64,000 nucleotides of DNA. Source: Elusimicrobia bacterium GWA2_69_24 (GTDB lineage Bacteria > Elusimicrobiota > Elusimicrobia > UBA1565). The DNA lies in the NCBI GenBank assembly GCA_001799695.1, contig MGTY01000095.1:1-64000 (forward strand), written 5' to 3'. Shown in pieces: positions 8,402-16,816 of this stretch. Under the pieces are notes generated by a model. It searched no databases and was not told the DNA's origin. It saw only the letters and a program-made list of their open reading frames with translations. Every line of letters starts with the position of its first letter. The first letter of the stretch is position 1. A program made the translations under genes and the position numbers.

Positions 8402-9688
8402 ATGGCGATCTGGACCCCGTCAAACAGCACCAGCACCAAGACCAAGAAACTGAAGGCGGAAGGCTGCACCAATAGCTACGAGCTCGAGGTGCCCCGCGCC
8501 CGCCTGCAGGAAGCCGCCCACAACGCCCTGCTGCGCCTCCAGCTCCAGGCTCGCCTGCCCGGCTTCCGCCCGGGGAAGGCCCCCATGGAGATGGTGCGCA
8601 AGCATTTCGGCGAGCGCGCCGAGCTCGAGGCGGTGGACGACGTGATCAAGAAGGTCATCCCCGAGGTCCTCACCGAGCTGAAGCTGCGGCCCGTGGGCGT
8701 GCCGACCGTCGACGACGTCAAGGTCCAGCCCGAGTCCCCCCTCCGCTTCACGATGCGCGTGGAGGTGGCGCCGGAGTTCGAGCCCAAGAACTACAAGGGG
8801 ATCGCCCTCACCAAGAAAGAGGTCGTGGTCCAGGAAACGGACATCGAGGCGCGCCTCCAGCAGCTGCAGGACGGCAACGCCCGGCTCGACCAGGCCGCGG
8901 CGGAGGCGCTCGAAAAGACCCACTACGCCGTGGTGGACTTCGAGCTGACGCGCGACGGGAAGGTCATCGAGGGCGGCCGCGGCAAGGGCGAGCTCGTCGA
9001 TATGAGCTCCGAGCAATCCATCGAGGGGATCGTCGAGGGCCTGTTGGGCTCCAAGCGCGCCGAGACCCGCGAATTCGACGTGAAGGTGGAGGGCAAGCCC
9101 ACCCGCTGCAAGATGACGGTGCACGAGATCAAGAGCAAGATCGTCCCGGCCATCGACGACGAGTTCGCCAAGGACCTGGGCTGCACCGCGCTCGAGGAGC
9201 TCAAGACCAAGCTGCGCGAACTGGTGGTCAAGGAGAACTCCCAGCGCACGGAGCGGGAGCTGCAGCAGCAGTTGGAGAAGGCCCTGCTCGACGCCAACAA
9301 GTTCGATGTGCCGCCCTCCCTGGCGGAGCAGCAGCTGGAGTACCTCATGGAGCGGCTCCTGGGCCGGCTGGGGCGCGGCGGCAAGGAGAAGCTGCCGGCG
9401 GGTGACCTCAAGAAGCTGCGCGAGCAGATGCGCCCGCAGGCCGAGGACTCGGTCCGCTTCCAGTTCCTCATCGCCGAGATCGCCAAGCGCGAGAAGATCG
9501 AGGTCACCGATGACGACCTCAAGAAGGACCTGGAGGGCCAGTTGGCGCGGGCCGAGACCGACGAGGAGAAGCGGGAGACCCGCGAGCTCTTCGAGAAGCG
9601 CGCCGACGACATCCGCGCCCTCATCCGGGAGCGCAAGGCCCTGGCCCTGATCCGCGACGCGGCCAAGGTCACGACCGTGAAATCCTGA
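8402..9688 (+). CDS. tig: Trigger factor
   Basis: 428 aa; 'LQLQARLPGFRPGKAPMEMVRKHFGE', PPIase and C-terminal chaperone regions; RBS ggagg upstream. Confidence 0.93.
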   Translation: MAIWTPSNSTSTKTKKLKAEGCTNSYELEVPRARLQEAAHNALLRLQLQARLPGFRPGKAPMEMVRKHFGERAELEAVDDVIKKVIPEVLTELKLRPVGVPTVDDVKVQPESPLRFTMRVEVAPEFEPKNYKGIALTKKEVVVQETDIEARLQQLQDGNARLDQAAAEALEKTHYAVVDFELTRDGKVIEGGRGKGELVDMSSEQSIEGIVEGLLGSKRAETREFDVKVEGKPTRCKMTVHEIKSKIVPAIDDEFAKDLGCTALEELKTKLRELVVKENSQRTERELQQQLEKALLDANKFDVPPSLAEQQLEYLMERLLGRLGRGGKEKLPAGDLKKLREQMRPQAEDSVRFQFLIAEIAKREKIEVTDDDLKKDLEGQLARAETDEEKRETRELFEKRADDIRALIRERKALALIRDAAKVTTVKS

Positions 9689-9705
9689 AATAGTATACTG
9701 ATACC

Positions 9706-10305
9706 ATGTTCATCCCCACGATCCTCGAACGCTGGAACCAGGGCTCGGCCATCGGGTACGACATCTACTCGCGGCTGCTGAAGGACCGGATCATGTTCGT
9801 GGGCGGCATGGAGGGCGTGGTCACCACCGACTCCGCCAACCTCCTCATCGCCCAGATGCTCTATCTGGACGCGGAGGACTCCGCCAAGGACATCTTCCTG
9901 TACATCAACTCCCCGGGCGGCATGGTGACGGCGGGCCTGGCGGTGTACGACACGATGCAGTACATCAAGGCGCCCATCACCACGATCTGCATGGGGATGG
10001 CCATGTCCTTCGGGGCGATACTCCTGGCGGCCGGCACGCCGGGCCGGCGGATGGCCCTGCCCTTCTCGCGGGTCATGATCCACCAGCCGGAGATCGGCGG
10101 GATCTCGGGCCAGGCCACGGACATCCAGATCGAGGCCGCCGAGATCATGCGCACCAAGAAGAAGCTGGTCGAGCTCTTCGCCAAGCACACGGGCAAGGCG
10201 CCGGCGGACATCGAGAAGAACATGGAACGCAACCACTACATGTCCGCCGCGGAAGCCAAGACCTACGGGATCATCGACACGATCATCGAGGGCAAGCACG
10301 CATGA
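9706..10305 (+). CDS. clpP: ATP-dependent Clp protease proteolytic subunit
   Basis: 199 aa; '[21 protein letters not shown]', catalytic Ser in '[12 protein letters not shown]', His in 'MIHQPEIGG'. Confidence 0.95.
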   Translation: MFIPTILERWNQGSAIGYDIYSRLLKDRIMFVGGMEGVVTTDSANLLIAQMLYLDAEDSAKDIFLYINSPGGMVTAGLAVYDTMQYIKAPITTICMGMAMSFGAILLAAGTPGRRMALPFSRVMIHQPEIGGISGQATDIQIEAAEIMRTKKKLVELFAKHTGKAPADIEKNMERNHYMSAAEAKTYGIIDTIIEGKHA

Positions 10306-12734
10306 GCGAGGCGGCGCCCTCCCGGCGCAACATCCGCCCCGCCAGCCTGCCTGTCCTGGCGGTGCGCGACGTCGTCATCTTCCCCCACATGGTGCTCCCC
10401 CTATCGGTGGGGCGCCAACCGTCCATCAAGGCCCTGGAGCTGGCCATGGCGTCGGGCAAGCTCGTCGCCGTGACCGCGCAGAAGAAGGCCTCGATCACGG
10501 AGCCCGGGGCGTCGGACCTCTACCACTTCGGCGTGCTGGCCGAGGTGGTGCAGTACCTGCGCATGCCGGAGGGCACCCTCAAGGTGTTCCTGCAGGGCAT
10601 CGTGCGCGTCAAGTTCGGCAACCTGCGCATGAACGCGGGCGGCCACTGGGAGGCCGACCTGGAGTATCCCGAGGAGCAGGCGGCCGCCTCCCCCAAGACC
10701 GAGGCGCTCATGCGCCAGTGCGTGGGGCTCTACGAGCAGCTCCTCAAGATCACCCGCCGGGCCCCGCCGGAATCCAGCGAGGCCCTGGCCCAGATCCAGG
10801 ACCCGTCCCGCCTGGCCGACACGGTCGCGGCGAACTCCATCGTGAAGATCCCGGACCGGCAGGCGCTTCTGGAACTCCTGACCGTAGAGGAGCGGCTCGA
10901 GCGCCTGGTCAAGCTCCTCAACGCCGAGCTCGAGATCCTGGGCATCGAGCGCAAGATCCACACCCGGGTCCGCTCGCAGATCCAGAAGACGCAGAAGGAG
11001 TACTACCTGACGGAGCAGATGAAGGCCATCCAGAAGGAGCTCCGCCAGAAGGACGACTTCGCCAAGGAGATCGACGAGGTCGTCGAGAAGATCACGGCCG
11101 CGCGCATGCCCAAGGCCGCGCTGGAGGCCTCGCTGAAGGAGGTCCGGCGCCTCGAGAAGATGATGCCGTTCTCCCCCGAGGCCACGGTATGCCGCTCCTA
11201 TCTGGATTGGATGGTGGGGCTGCCCTGGTCCAAGCGCTCGCGGGACTCCCTGGACCTGAAGAAGGCCAAAGCCATCCTCGACCGCGACCACTTCGGGCTG
11301 GAGAAGGCCAAGGACCGCATCCTGGAGTACCTGGCCGTCTGCCAGATGACCAAGAAGCTGCGCGGCCCCATCCTCTGCTTCGTGGGCCCGCCCGGCGTGG
11401 GCAAGACCTCGCTGGGGCGCTCCATCGCGAACTCCATGAACCGCAACTTCGTCCGGGTCTCCCTGGGCGGGGTCCGGGACGAGGCGGAGATCCGCGGGCA
11501 CCGGCGCACCTACATCGGCTCCCTGCCCGGCCGCATCATCCAGTCCATGCGCAAGGCCAAGACCCGCAACCCGGTATTCCTCCTCGACGAGATCGACAAG
11601 ATGGGGATGGACTGGCGGGGCGACCCGGCGGCGGCCCTGCTCGAGGTCCTGGACCCGGAGCAGAACTCGACCTTCACCGACCATTACCTGGACACGGAGT
11701 TCGACCTGTCCTCGACGCTCTTCATCTGCACGGCCAACACGCTGGAAGGCATCCCGGTGAGCCTGCAGGACCGGCTCGAGGTCATCCGGTTCTCCGGGTA
11801 CACCTACCAGGAGAAGCTGGCCATCGCCGCGGGCTACCTGGTCCCCAAGCAGGCCGCCATGCACGGGCTCAAGCCGGCCCAGCTCGAGATCGTCGACGGG
11901 ACGATCCTGCGCGCGGTGCAGGAATACACCCGGGAGGCCGGCGTCCGGAGCCTGGAACGGGAGATCGCGACCCTCTGCCGGCGCGCCGCGCGCCAGATCG
12001 TGGAGAAGGGCCTGAAAGGGGTCCGGATCTGCGCGGACAACCTGCATGAGTTCCTGGGGATCCCCAAGTTCGCCCCCGAGGACCAGTCCGAGAACGCGGT
12101 GGGCGTGGCCACCGGCCTGGCCTGGACCGAGATCGGAGGCACGATCCTCGTGATCGAGGCGCTCTCCTTCCCGGGCAAGGGCCTGGTCGAGCTCACCGGC
12201 AAGCTGGGCTCGGTCATGCAGGAGTCGGCGCGCGCCGCCCTCTCCTATCTCAAGTCCGTCGCCGAGAGCCTGGACCTGCGCCCCGAGGATTTCACGAAGC
12301 AGAACTTCCACATCCACGTGCCCGAGGGCGCGATCCCGAAGGAAGGCCCCTCGGCGGGCATCGCCATCGCGACCGCCATCGCCAGCCAGCTCACCGGGCG
12401 TCCGGTCCTGCCGGGCATCGCCATGACCGGCGAGATCACTTTGCGCGGCCGGGTGCTGCCCATCGGCGGGCTCAAGGAGAAGGTGATGGCGGCCCACCGC
12501 CTGGGCCTGAAGACCGTCCTCTTCCCGGAGCTCAACAAGAAGGACCTGGAGGACATCCCCAAGGACGTGCAGGCCGGCATCGAGCTGATCCCGGTGGGGC
12601 ACGTCCGCGAGGTGTTCGCCCGCGCCCTGGCTCCCGCCTCCGCCGCGACCAAGCCCAAGCCCCGGGCGGCGTGGAAGGGCATCGACCCGAAGCCCCCGAA
12701 AGGCGAGGGGAATTTCGCGACGCCGCAAGCCTGA
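10302..12734 (+). CDS. lon: ATP-dependent protease La (Lon)
   Basis: 810 aa; Walker A '[11 protein letters not shown]', 'LLDEIDKMG', S16 motif '[17 protein letters not shown]'. Confidence 0.96.
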   Translation: MSEAAPSRRNIRPASLPVLAVRDVVIFPHMVLPLSVGRQPSIKALELAMASGKLVAVTAQKKASITEPGASDLYHFGVLAEVVQYLRMPEGTLKVFLQGIVRVKFGNLRMNAGGHWEADLEYPEEQAAASPKTEALMRQCVGLYEQLLKITRRAPPESSEALAQIQDPSRLADTVAANSIVKIPDRQALLELLTVEERLERLVKLLNAELEILGIERKIHTRVRSQIQKTQKEYYLTEQMKAIQKELRQKDDFAKEIDEVVEKITAARMPKAALEASLKEVRRLEKMMPFSPEATVCRSYLDWMVGLPWSKRSRDSLDLKKAKAILDRDHFGLEKAKDRILEYLAVCQMTKKLRGPILCFVGPPGVGKTSLGRSIANSMNRNFVRVSLGGVRDEAEIRGHRRTYIGSLPGRIIQSMRKAKTRNPVFLLDEIDKMGMDWRGDPAAALLEVLDPEQNSTFTDHYLDTEFDLSSTLFICTANTLEGIPVSLQDRLEVIRFSGYTYQEKLAIAAGYLVPKQAAMHGLKPAQLEIVDGTILRAVQEYTREAGVRSLEREIATLCRRAARQIVEKGLKGVRICADNLHEFLGIPKFAPEDQSENAVGVATGLAWTEIGGTILVIEALSFPGKGLVELTGKLGSVMQESARAALSYLKSVAESLDLRPEDFTKQNFHIHVPEGAIPKEGPSAGIAIATAIASQLTGRPVLPGIAMTGEITLRGRVLPIGGLKEKVMAAHRLGLKTVLFPELNKKDLEDIPKDVQAGIELIPVGHVREVFARALAPASAATKPKPRAAWKGIDPKPPKGEGNFATPQA

Positions 12735-12750
12735 CCGAGGAAGCCTCCCC

Positions 12751-13497
12751 ATGGGCAACTCACCCGCCCTCTCCTTCGCGAGCGTCGTCAAAGATTACCG
12801 CCGGTCCCATCTGGGACGGGTGACGGTCACTCGCGGCCTGGCGGGCCTGGACCTGGAGGTGCGCGCCGGCGAGATCTTCGGCCTGCTCGGCCTCAACGGC
12901 AACGGCAAGACGACCACCATGAAGCTGGCCCTGGGCCTGCTCCGGGGGGACGGCGGGAGCATCCGGGTCTTCGGCGAGGCTCCGGGCAGCCTGGAGGCCC
13001 TCTCCCGCTGCGGCTACCTGCCCGAGCTCCCCTACTTCTATCCCTATCTCACCCCGCGCGAGACCCTGGAGTTCTACGGCCGGCTCTCCCGCCTGGCGCC
13101 CGCGGCCCTGGCCCGGCGCATCCCCGAGGTCCTGCGCCTGACCGGCCTCGACGGTGCGGCGGACCGCAAGGCGGGCGAGTTCTCCAAGGGCATGCTGCAG
13201 CGCCTGGGGATCGCGCAGGCGGTGCTGCACGAGCCCAAGCTCCTCCTGCTCGACGAGCCGGTGAGCGGGCTGGACCCGCTGGCCATCCACGACGTGCGCG
13301 CCCTGCTCAAGGACCTGCGCGCGCACGGGCACACCTTGCTGCTATCCTCGCACAGCATCTCGGACGTGGAGCGGGTCTGCGACCGCGTCGGGATCCTCGT
13401 GGGCGGGCGCATGGTCAAGACCGTGGAGCACCCGGAATGGGAAGGCGCGCCGGGCACGCTCGAGCAGATCTTCGTGGAAACGGTGCGGCCCCGATGA
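12751..13497 (+). CDS. ABC transporter ATP-binding protein
   Basis: 248 aa; 'LLGLNGNGKTTTMKLALGLL', 'EFSKGMLQRLGIAQAVLHEPKLLLLDEPVSGLDP'. Confidence 0.93.
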   Translation: MGNSPALSFASVVKDYRRSHLGRVTVTRGLAGLDLEVRAGEIFGLLGLNGNGKTTTMKLALGLLRGDGGSIRVFGEAPGSLEALSRCGYLPELPYFYPYLTPRETLEFYGRLSRLAPAALARRIPEVLRLTGLDGAADRKAGEFSKGMLQRLGIAQAVLHEPKLLLLDEPVSGLDPLAIHDVRALLKDLRAHGHTLLLSSHSISDVERVCDRVGILVGGRMVKTVEHPEWEGAPGTLEQIFVETVRPR

Positions 13498-14258
13498 GCG
13501 CCCTCTGGACGCTGGCGGTCAACGGGTGCCGGGAGCAGTTCCGCTCGCGCTTCTTCTTCGTCTCGCTCCTCTTCGGCGGGGTGAGCCTGTACATGAGCGT
13601 GCTTCTGGGGGTCCTGGCCGCGGACCAGGAGGTCCGGGTGCTGCTGGACTTCGGGCTCTCCGCCATCGAGCTGCTGCTCTGCGCGGCGGTGGCGTTCACG
13701 GCGGCGACGGGACTGCTCCAGGAGATCGAGCAGAGAACAGTCACCCTGATCCTGACCCGGCCCGTCTCCCGGAGCTCCTACCTGCTGGGCCGCTTCCTGG
13801 GCACGGTGCTCGCGGCCGCGGCCGCCCTGGCGGCGATGTCGGCTTTGCACCTCATCCTGCTCTGGGCCAAGGGCTGGACCTGGTCCGCGGCCTACCCGCT
13901 CGCGGTATGGGGCACCCTGCTCAAGGTGGTCATGACCGCGGCGATCGCCACCCTGCTCGCGTTGATCTCGACCTCGGTGCTGTCCGCCGTGCTCATGACC
14001 TCCATCCTCTGGACCCTGGGCCATTTCATGGCCGAGATCCGCTTCCTGGCGGCGCGCGCCGAAGGCGCGGCGAGCGGCCTCCTCTATCCGGTGATCGCCC
14101 TCCTGCCCGACCTGGGGCTCTTGAACTACCGCGACCGCTTCCACGCGGCCGCAAACCTCACACCGGATCCGCTGTACCTGGGCGTTTGCTACGCCCTGGC
14201 GTATTCGGCCGCCTGCCTGGCCCTGGCGGTAGTGCTGTTCCGCCGCCGGGAGTTCTGA
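13494..14258 (+). CDS. ABC transporter permease (ABC-2 type)
   Basis: Start taken at ATG 13494 overlapping the ATPase stop; 6 hydrophobic helices; 'QRTVTLILTRPVSRSSYLLGRFLG'. Confidence 0.85.
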   Translation: MSALWTLAVNGCREQFRSRFFFVSLLFGGVSLYMSVLLGVLAADQEVRVLLDFGLSAIELLLCAAVAFTAATGLLQEIEQRTVTLILTRPVSRSSYLLGRFLGTVLAAAAALAAMSALHLILLWAKGWTWSAAYPLAVWGTLLKVVMTAAIATLLALISTSVLSAVLMTSILWTLGHFMAEIRFLAARAEGAASGLLYPVIALLPDLGLLNYRDRFHAAANLTPDPLYLGVCYALAYSAACLALAVVLFRRREF

Positions 14259-14962
14259 TGAAGGAGGTCGCGCTCGCCCTGGCACTGCTCGCCGCGGCCC
14301 AGGGCCTGGCCGCGCGGTCGGTGCGGCCGCCCTACCCGGCCCTGGACCAGATGCGCCTGGGGGCCGAGGACGCGGTCACCGGCGCGGCCCTGCTGAGCCT
14401 GGGTATGCGGCGGCTGGCCGCGGACCTGGCCTTCATCCGCCTGCTGATCTACTACGGGACGCCGGAGGATGAGGGCGGGGCCCACGACGACGGTCACGGG
14501 CACGGGTCCGGGACCCACGGCGAGGAGGACTACGGCGCGGGCTGTTACGCCGAGCTGGGACCTCGGATCCAGCGCATCCTGGACATGGACCCGTTCTGGA
14601 AGTATCCGGTCCTGTACGGGGCCGGAGCCTTGGCGTTCAATCTCAAGCGGCCCGAGGAAGCTCTGGCCCTGCTGCGCCAGGGGCTCGCGGCGGCGCCTCG
14701 GGACCCGCAGTACCTCAGCACGCTGGCCGCCGTCGGGCTGCAGCAGCGGGGCGACACCGCGCAGGTCATCGGCGAACTCACCCCCCTCCTCGCCGACCCC
14801 GAGACCCCGACCATGATCAAGCATCTGGTCGCCTTCATGAACCAGCGCTTGGGACGGCGGGAAGAGGCCATCCGGCTCTACCGGGAGATCCTGGACTCCC
14901 GCGACGACTCCTATCGCGCGCTCGCGCGCGAGGCCCTGGGACGCATGAAGGCTCCCGTCTGA
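14258..14962 (+). CDS. TPR-containing hypothetical protein
   Basis: ~234 aa; start overlaps permease stop (TGATG); C-terminal TPR-like helices. Confidence 0.7.
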   Translation: MKEVALALALLAAAQGLAARSVRPPYPALDQMRLGAEDAVTGAALLSLGMRRLAADLAFIRLLIYYGTPEDEGGAHDDGHGHGSGTHGEEDYGAGCYAELGPRIQRILDMDPFWKYPVLYGAGALAFNLKRPEEALALLRQGLAAAPRDPQYLSTLAAVGLQQRGDTAQVIGELTPLLADPETPTMIKHLVAFMNQRLGRREEAIRLYREILDSRDDSYRALAREALGRMKAPV

Positions 14963-15008
14963 AGGCCTAGCCCGCCCTAGTCCTTTCAGCCCTTCCGCGA
15001 GGCGTGCG

Positions 15009-16292
15009 ATGGCGCCATACTACTCGTCAGTGGCAAGAAATCGGCACTTCACCTTGAGCATCGCGTGCGCCGTCCTCTGGGCGGCTTCCGCCGCGTCCGC
15101 GGCGGTCGTGCGCTCCGTCCCCGTCTCGCTGACTCCGGCGGTCCCCGGGCTGTCCTTGCCCCAGGGCATCGGGAGCGTCCTGACCCGCAACGGGCTGAGC
15201 GGCCCCTCCGCGTCCCTCTCCCTGCCGCAGGCCGGCGGGGCGGCGCTCTCCCTGCCGACTCCGATGGCCGCGGCCGTTGCGGCGGTCACCCCCGCGGTCT
15301 CCGCCGCCCCCATCTCCGCGCAAGCGGCGCCCATCGCCGCGAGGTCCGCCAAGGCGCGCCCCGATTCCGCGGTCCGCCAGGCGACCCGGGCGGCCCACAA
15401 GCTCTCCAAGGACAACGGCCGCTCGGGGAAGGCGTCGACCCTGCGGCAGACCTTCGACGGGGCCGGACGCTGGGCCGTCCCCGGCGCCGAGACCCCGGTG
15501 GACCTCTCGGAGATCGACCCCGGGCAGACTCCGGGCTTCAAGGACAAGGGCGACCGGGGCAATCACGGCAGCAAGAAGGCGCTCAAGGCCCTGGAGAAGG
15601 ACCTGGAGAAGCTCGACCGCCTCCAGCGCGCCCTCTACGCCGAGGGCAAGCGTTCCGTCCTGGTCGTGGTCCAGGGCATGGACACCAGCGGCAAGGACGG
15701 CACCATCCGCTACGTACTGGCCCCGCTCAACCCCCAGGGCGTACGCGTCACCAGCTTCAAGAAGCCGACCGAGGAGGAAGCCCGCCACGGCTTCCTGTGG
15801 CGCATCCGGAAGGCCCTCCCGGGCCAGGGGATGATGGGGGTCTTCAACCGTTCCCAGTACGAGGACATCCTGGTCCCCTCGGTGTTCGGCGGCCTCTCCC
15901 AGGAGGTGATCCAGAAACGCTTCGACATCATCAACCGGTTCGAGAAGGGCCTGGCGGACCGCGGCGTGGAGGTGGTCAAGTTCTTCCTGCACATGTCCAA
16001 GGCCGAGCAGAAGCGCCGGCTGCAGGACCGGCTGGACGATCCCGAGAAGCGCTGGAAGTTCTCCACTTCCGACCTCGAGTCGCGCAAGAAGTGGGACGAG
16101 TTCATGGCGACCTACGGCAAGATCCTGGCCTGGACCAGCACCCCTTGGGCCCCTTGGTACGTGATCCCCGCAGACAACAAGTGGTTCCGCAACCAACTCA
16201 TCGGGCGCATCCTGCGCGAGCGGATGGAAGCGATGGGACTCTCCTTCCCCGAGCCCTCCGAAGACCTCAAAGACGTCGTCATCCCTGACTGA
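15009..16292 (+). CDS. Polyphosphate kinase 2 family protein with N-terminal signal/low-complexity leader
   Basis: 427 aa; 'VLVVVQGMDTSGKDGTIRYVLAPLNPQG', 'GVFNRSQYEDILV', 'RWKFSTSDLESRKKWDEFM', 'PWYVIPADNKWFRN'; N-term 'FTLSIACAVLWAASAASA' hydrophobic leader. Confidence 0.88.
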   Translation: MAPYYSSVARNRHFTLSIACAVLWAASAASAAVVRSVPVSLTPAVPGLSLPQGIGSVLTRNGLSGPSASLSLPQAGGAALSLPTPMAAAVAAVTPAVSAAPISAQAAPIAARSAKARPDSAVRQATRAAHKLSKDNGRSGKASTLRQTFDGAGRWAVPGAETPVDLSEIDPGQTPGFKDKGDRGNHGSKKALKALEKDLEKLDRLQRALYAEGKRSVLVVVQGMDTSGKDGTIRYVLAPLNPQGVRVTSFKKPTEEEARHGFLWRIRKALPGQGMMGVFNRSQYEDILVPSVFGGLSQEVIQKRFDIINRFEKGLADRGVEVVKFFLHMSKAEQKRRLQDRLDDPEKRWKFSTSDLESRKKWDEFMATYGKILAWTSTPWAPWYVIPADNKWFRNQLIGRILRERMEAMGLSFPEPSEDLKDVVIPD

Positions 16293-16296
16293 GCGC

Positions 16297-16587
16297 AGCG
16301 TCTGGCCCTGGCCCCATGCGTTCGGACCGCTCGGCCCTGCGGCCTCGCTTAGGGCTCGCAATGAAATAAGTGGCGCATTTCGCCGGAGGCGATTTTGGAG
16401 CGAGCCGAAGCGATGCGAGACGCGCAGGCCTTAAGGCCTGTGCGTCTCGCATCGCTTCGGCTCGCTCCAAAATCGCCTCCGGCGAAATGCGCCACTTATT
16501 TCATTGCGAGCCCTTAGCGCTTCGCGGCGCTGAATGCGGTCTGCGCCGCTCGCGAAATCCGACCGCATGGGGCCAGGGCCAGACGCT
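16297..16587. mobile_element. Repeat element with 24-bp inverted arms, interrupted by a 162-bp palindrome
   Basis: Arms AGCGTCTGGCCCTGGCCCCATGCG (16297-16320) and its reverse complement (16564-16587); core matches 40779-40857. Confidence 0.75.
16352..16513. mobile_element. 162-bp near-perfect palindrome flanked by TTA direct repeats (MITE-like)
   Basis: Arms 16352-16432 / 16433-16513 are reverse complements at 80 of 81 positions, no loop; TTA at 16349-16351 and 16514-16516. Confidence 0.85.
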
Positions 16588-16816
16588 TCCAGTGCAGTGT
16601 GCGATTCGAGTAGGTTATGACCTCTCCATGACGCCCCCCGGGGTGGGTGGAGGGGCATTATAAAGGGTGTAATAGATGACATATATAGGTACTAGGGCCT
16701 AGGTCCTATTACTATAGAGCAGGACCCTAGCGACCCATGCAGAAAACGGCGTTCCAGCGTAGAATGTTACTGTGGGGAAGGATAAAGACGTGCTGTACAT
16801 GAGAGGAGAATCAGAC

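Noticed and set aside
16370-16663. Small ORFs across the palindrome
   Set aside because: ORFs on both strands read through self-complementary repeat DNA; no coding signal.
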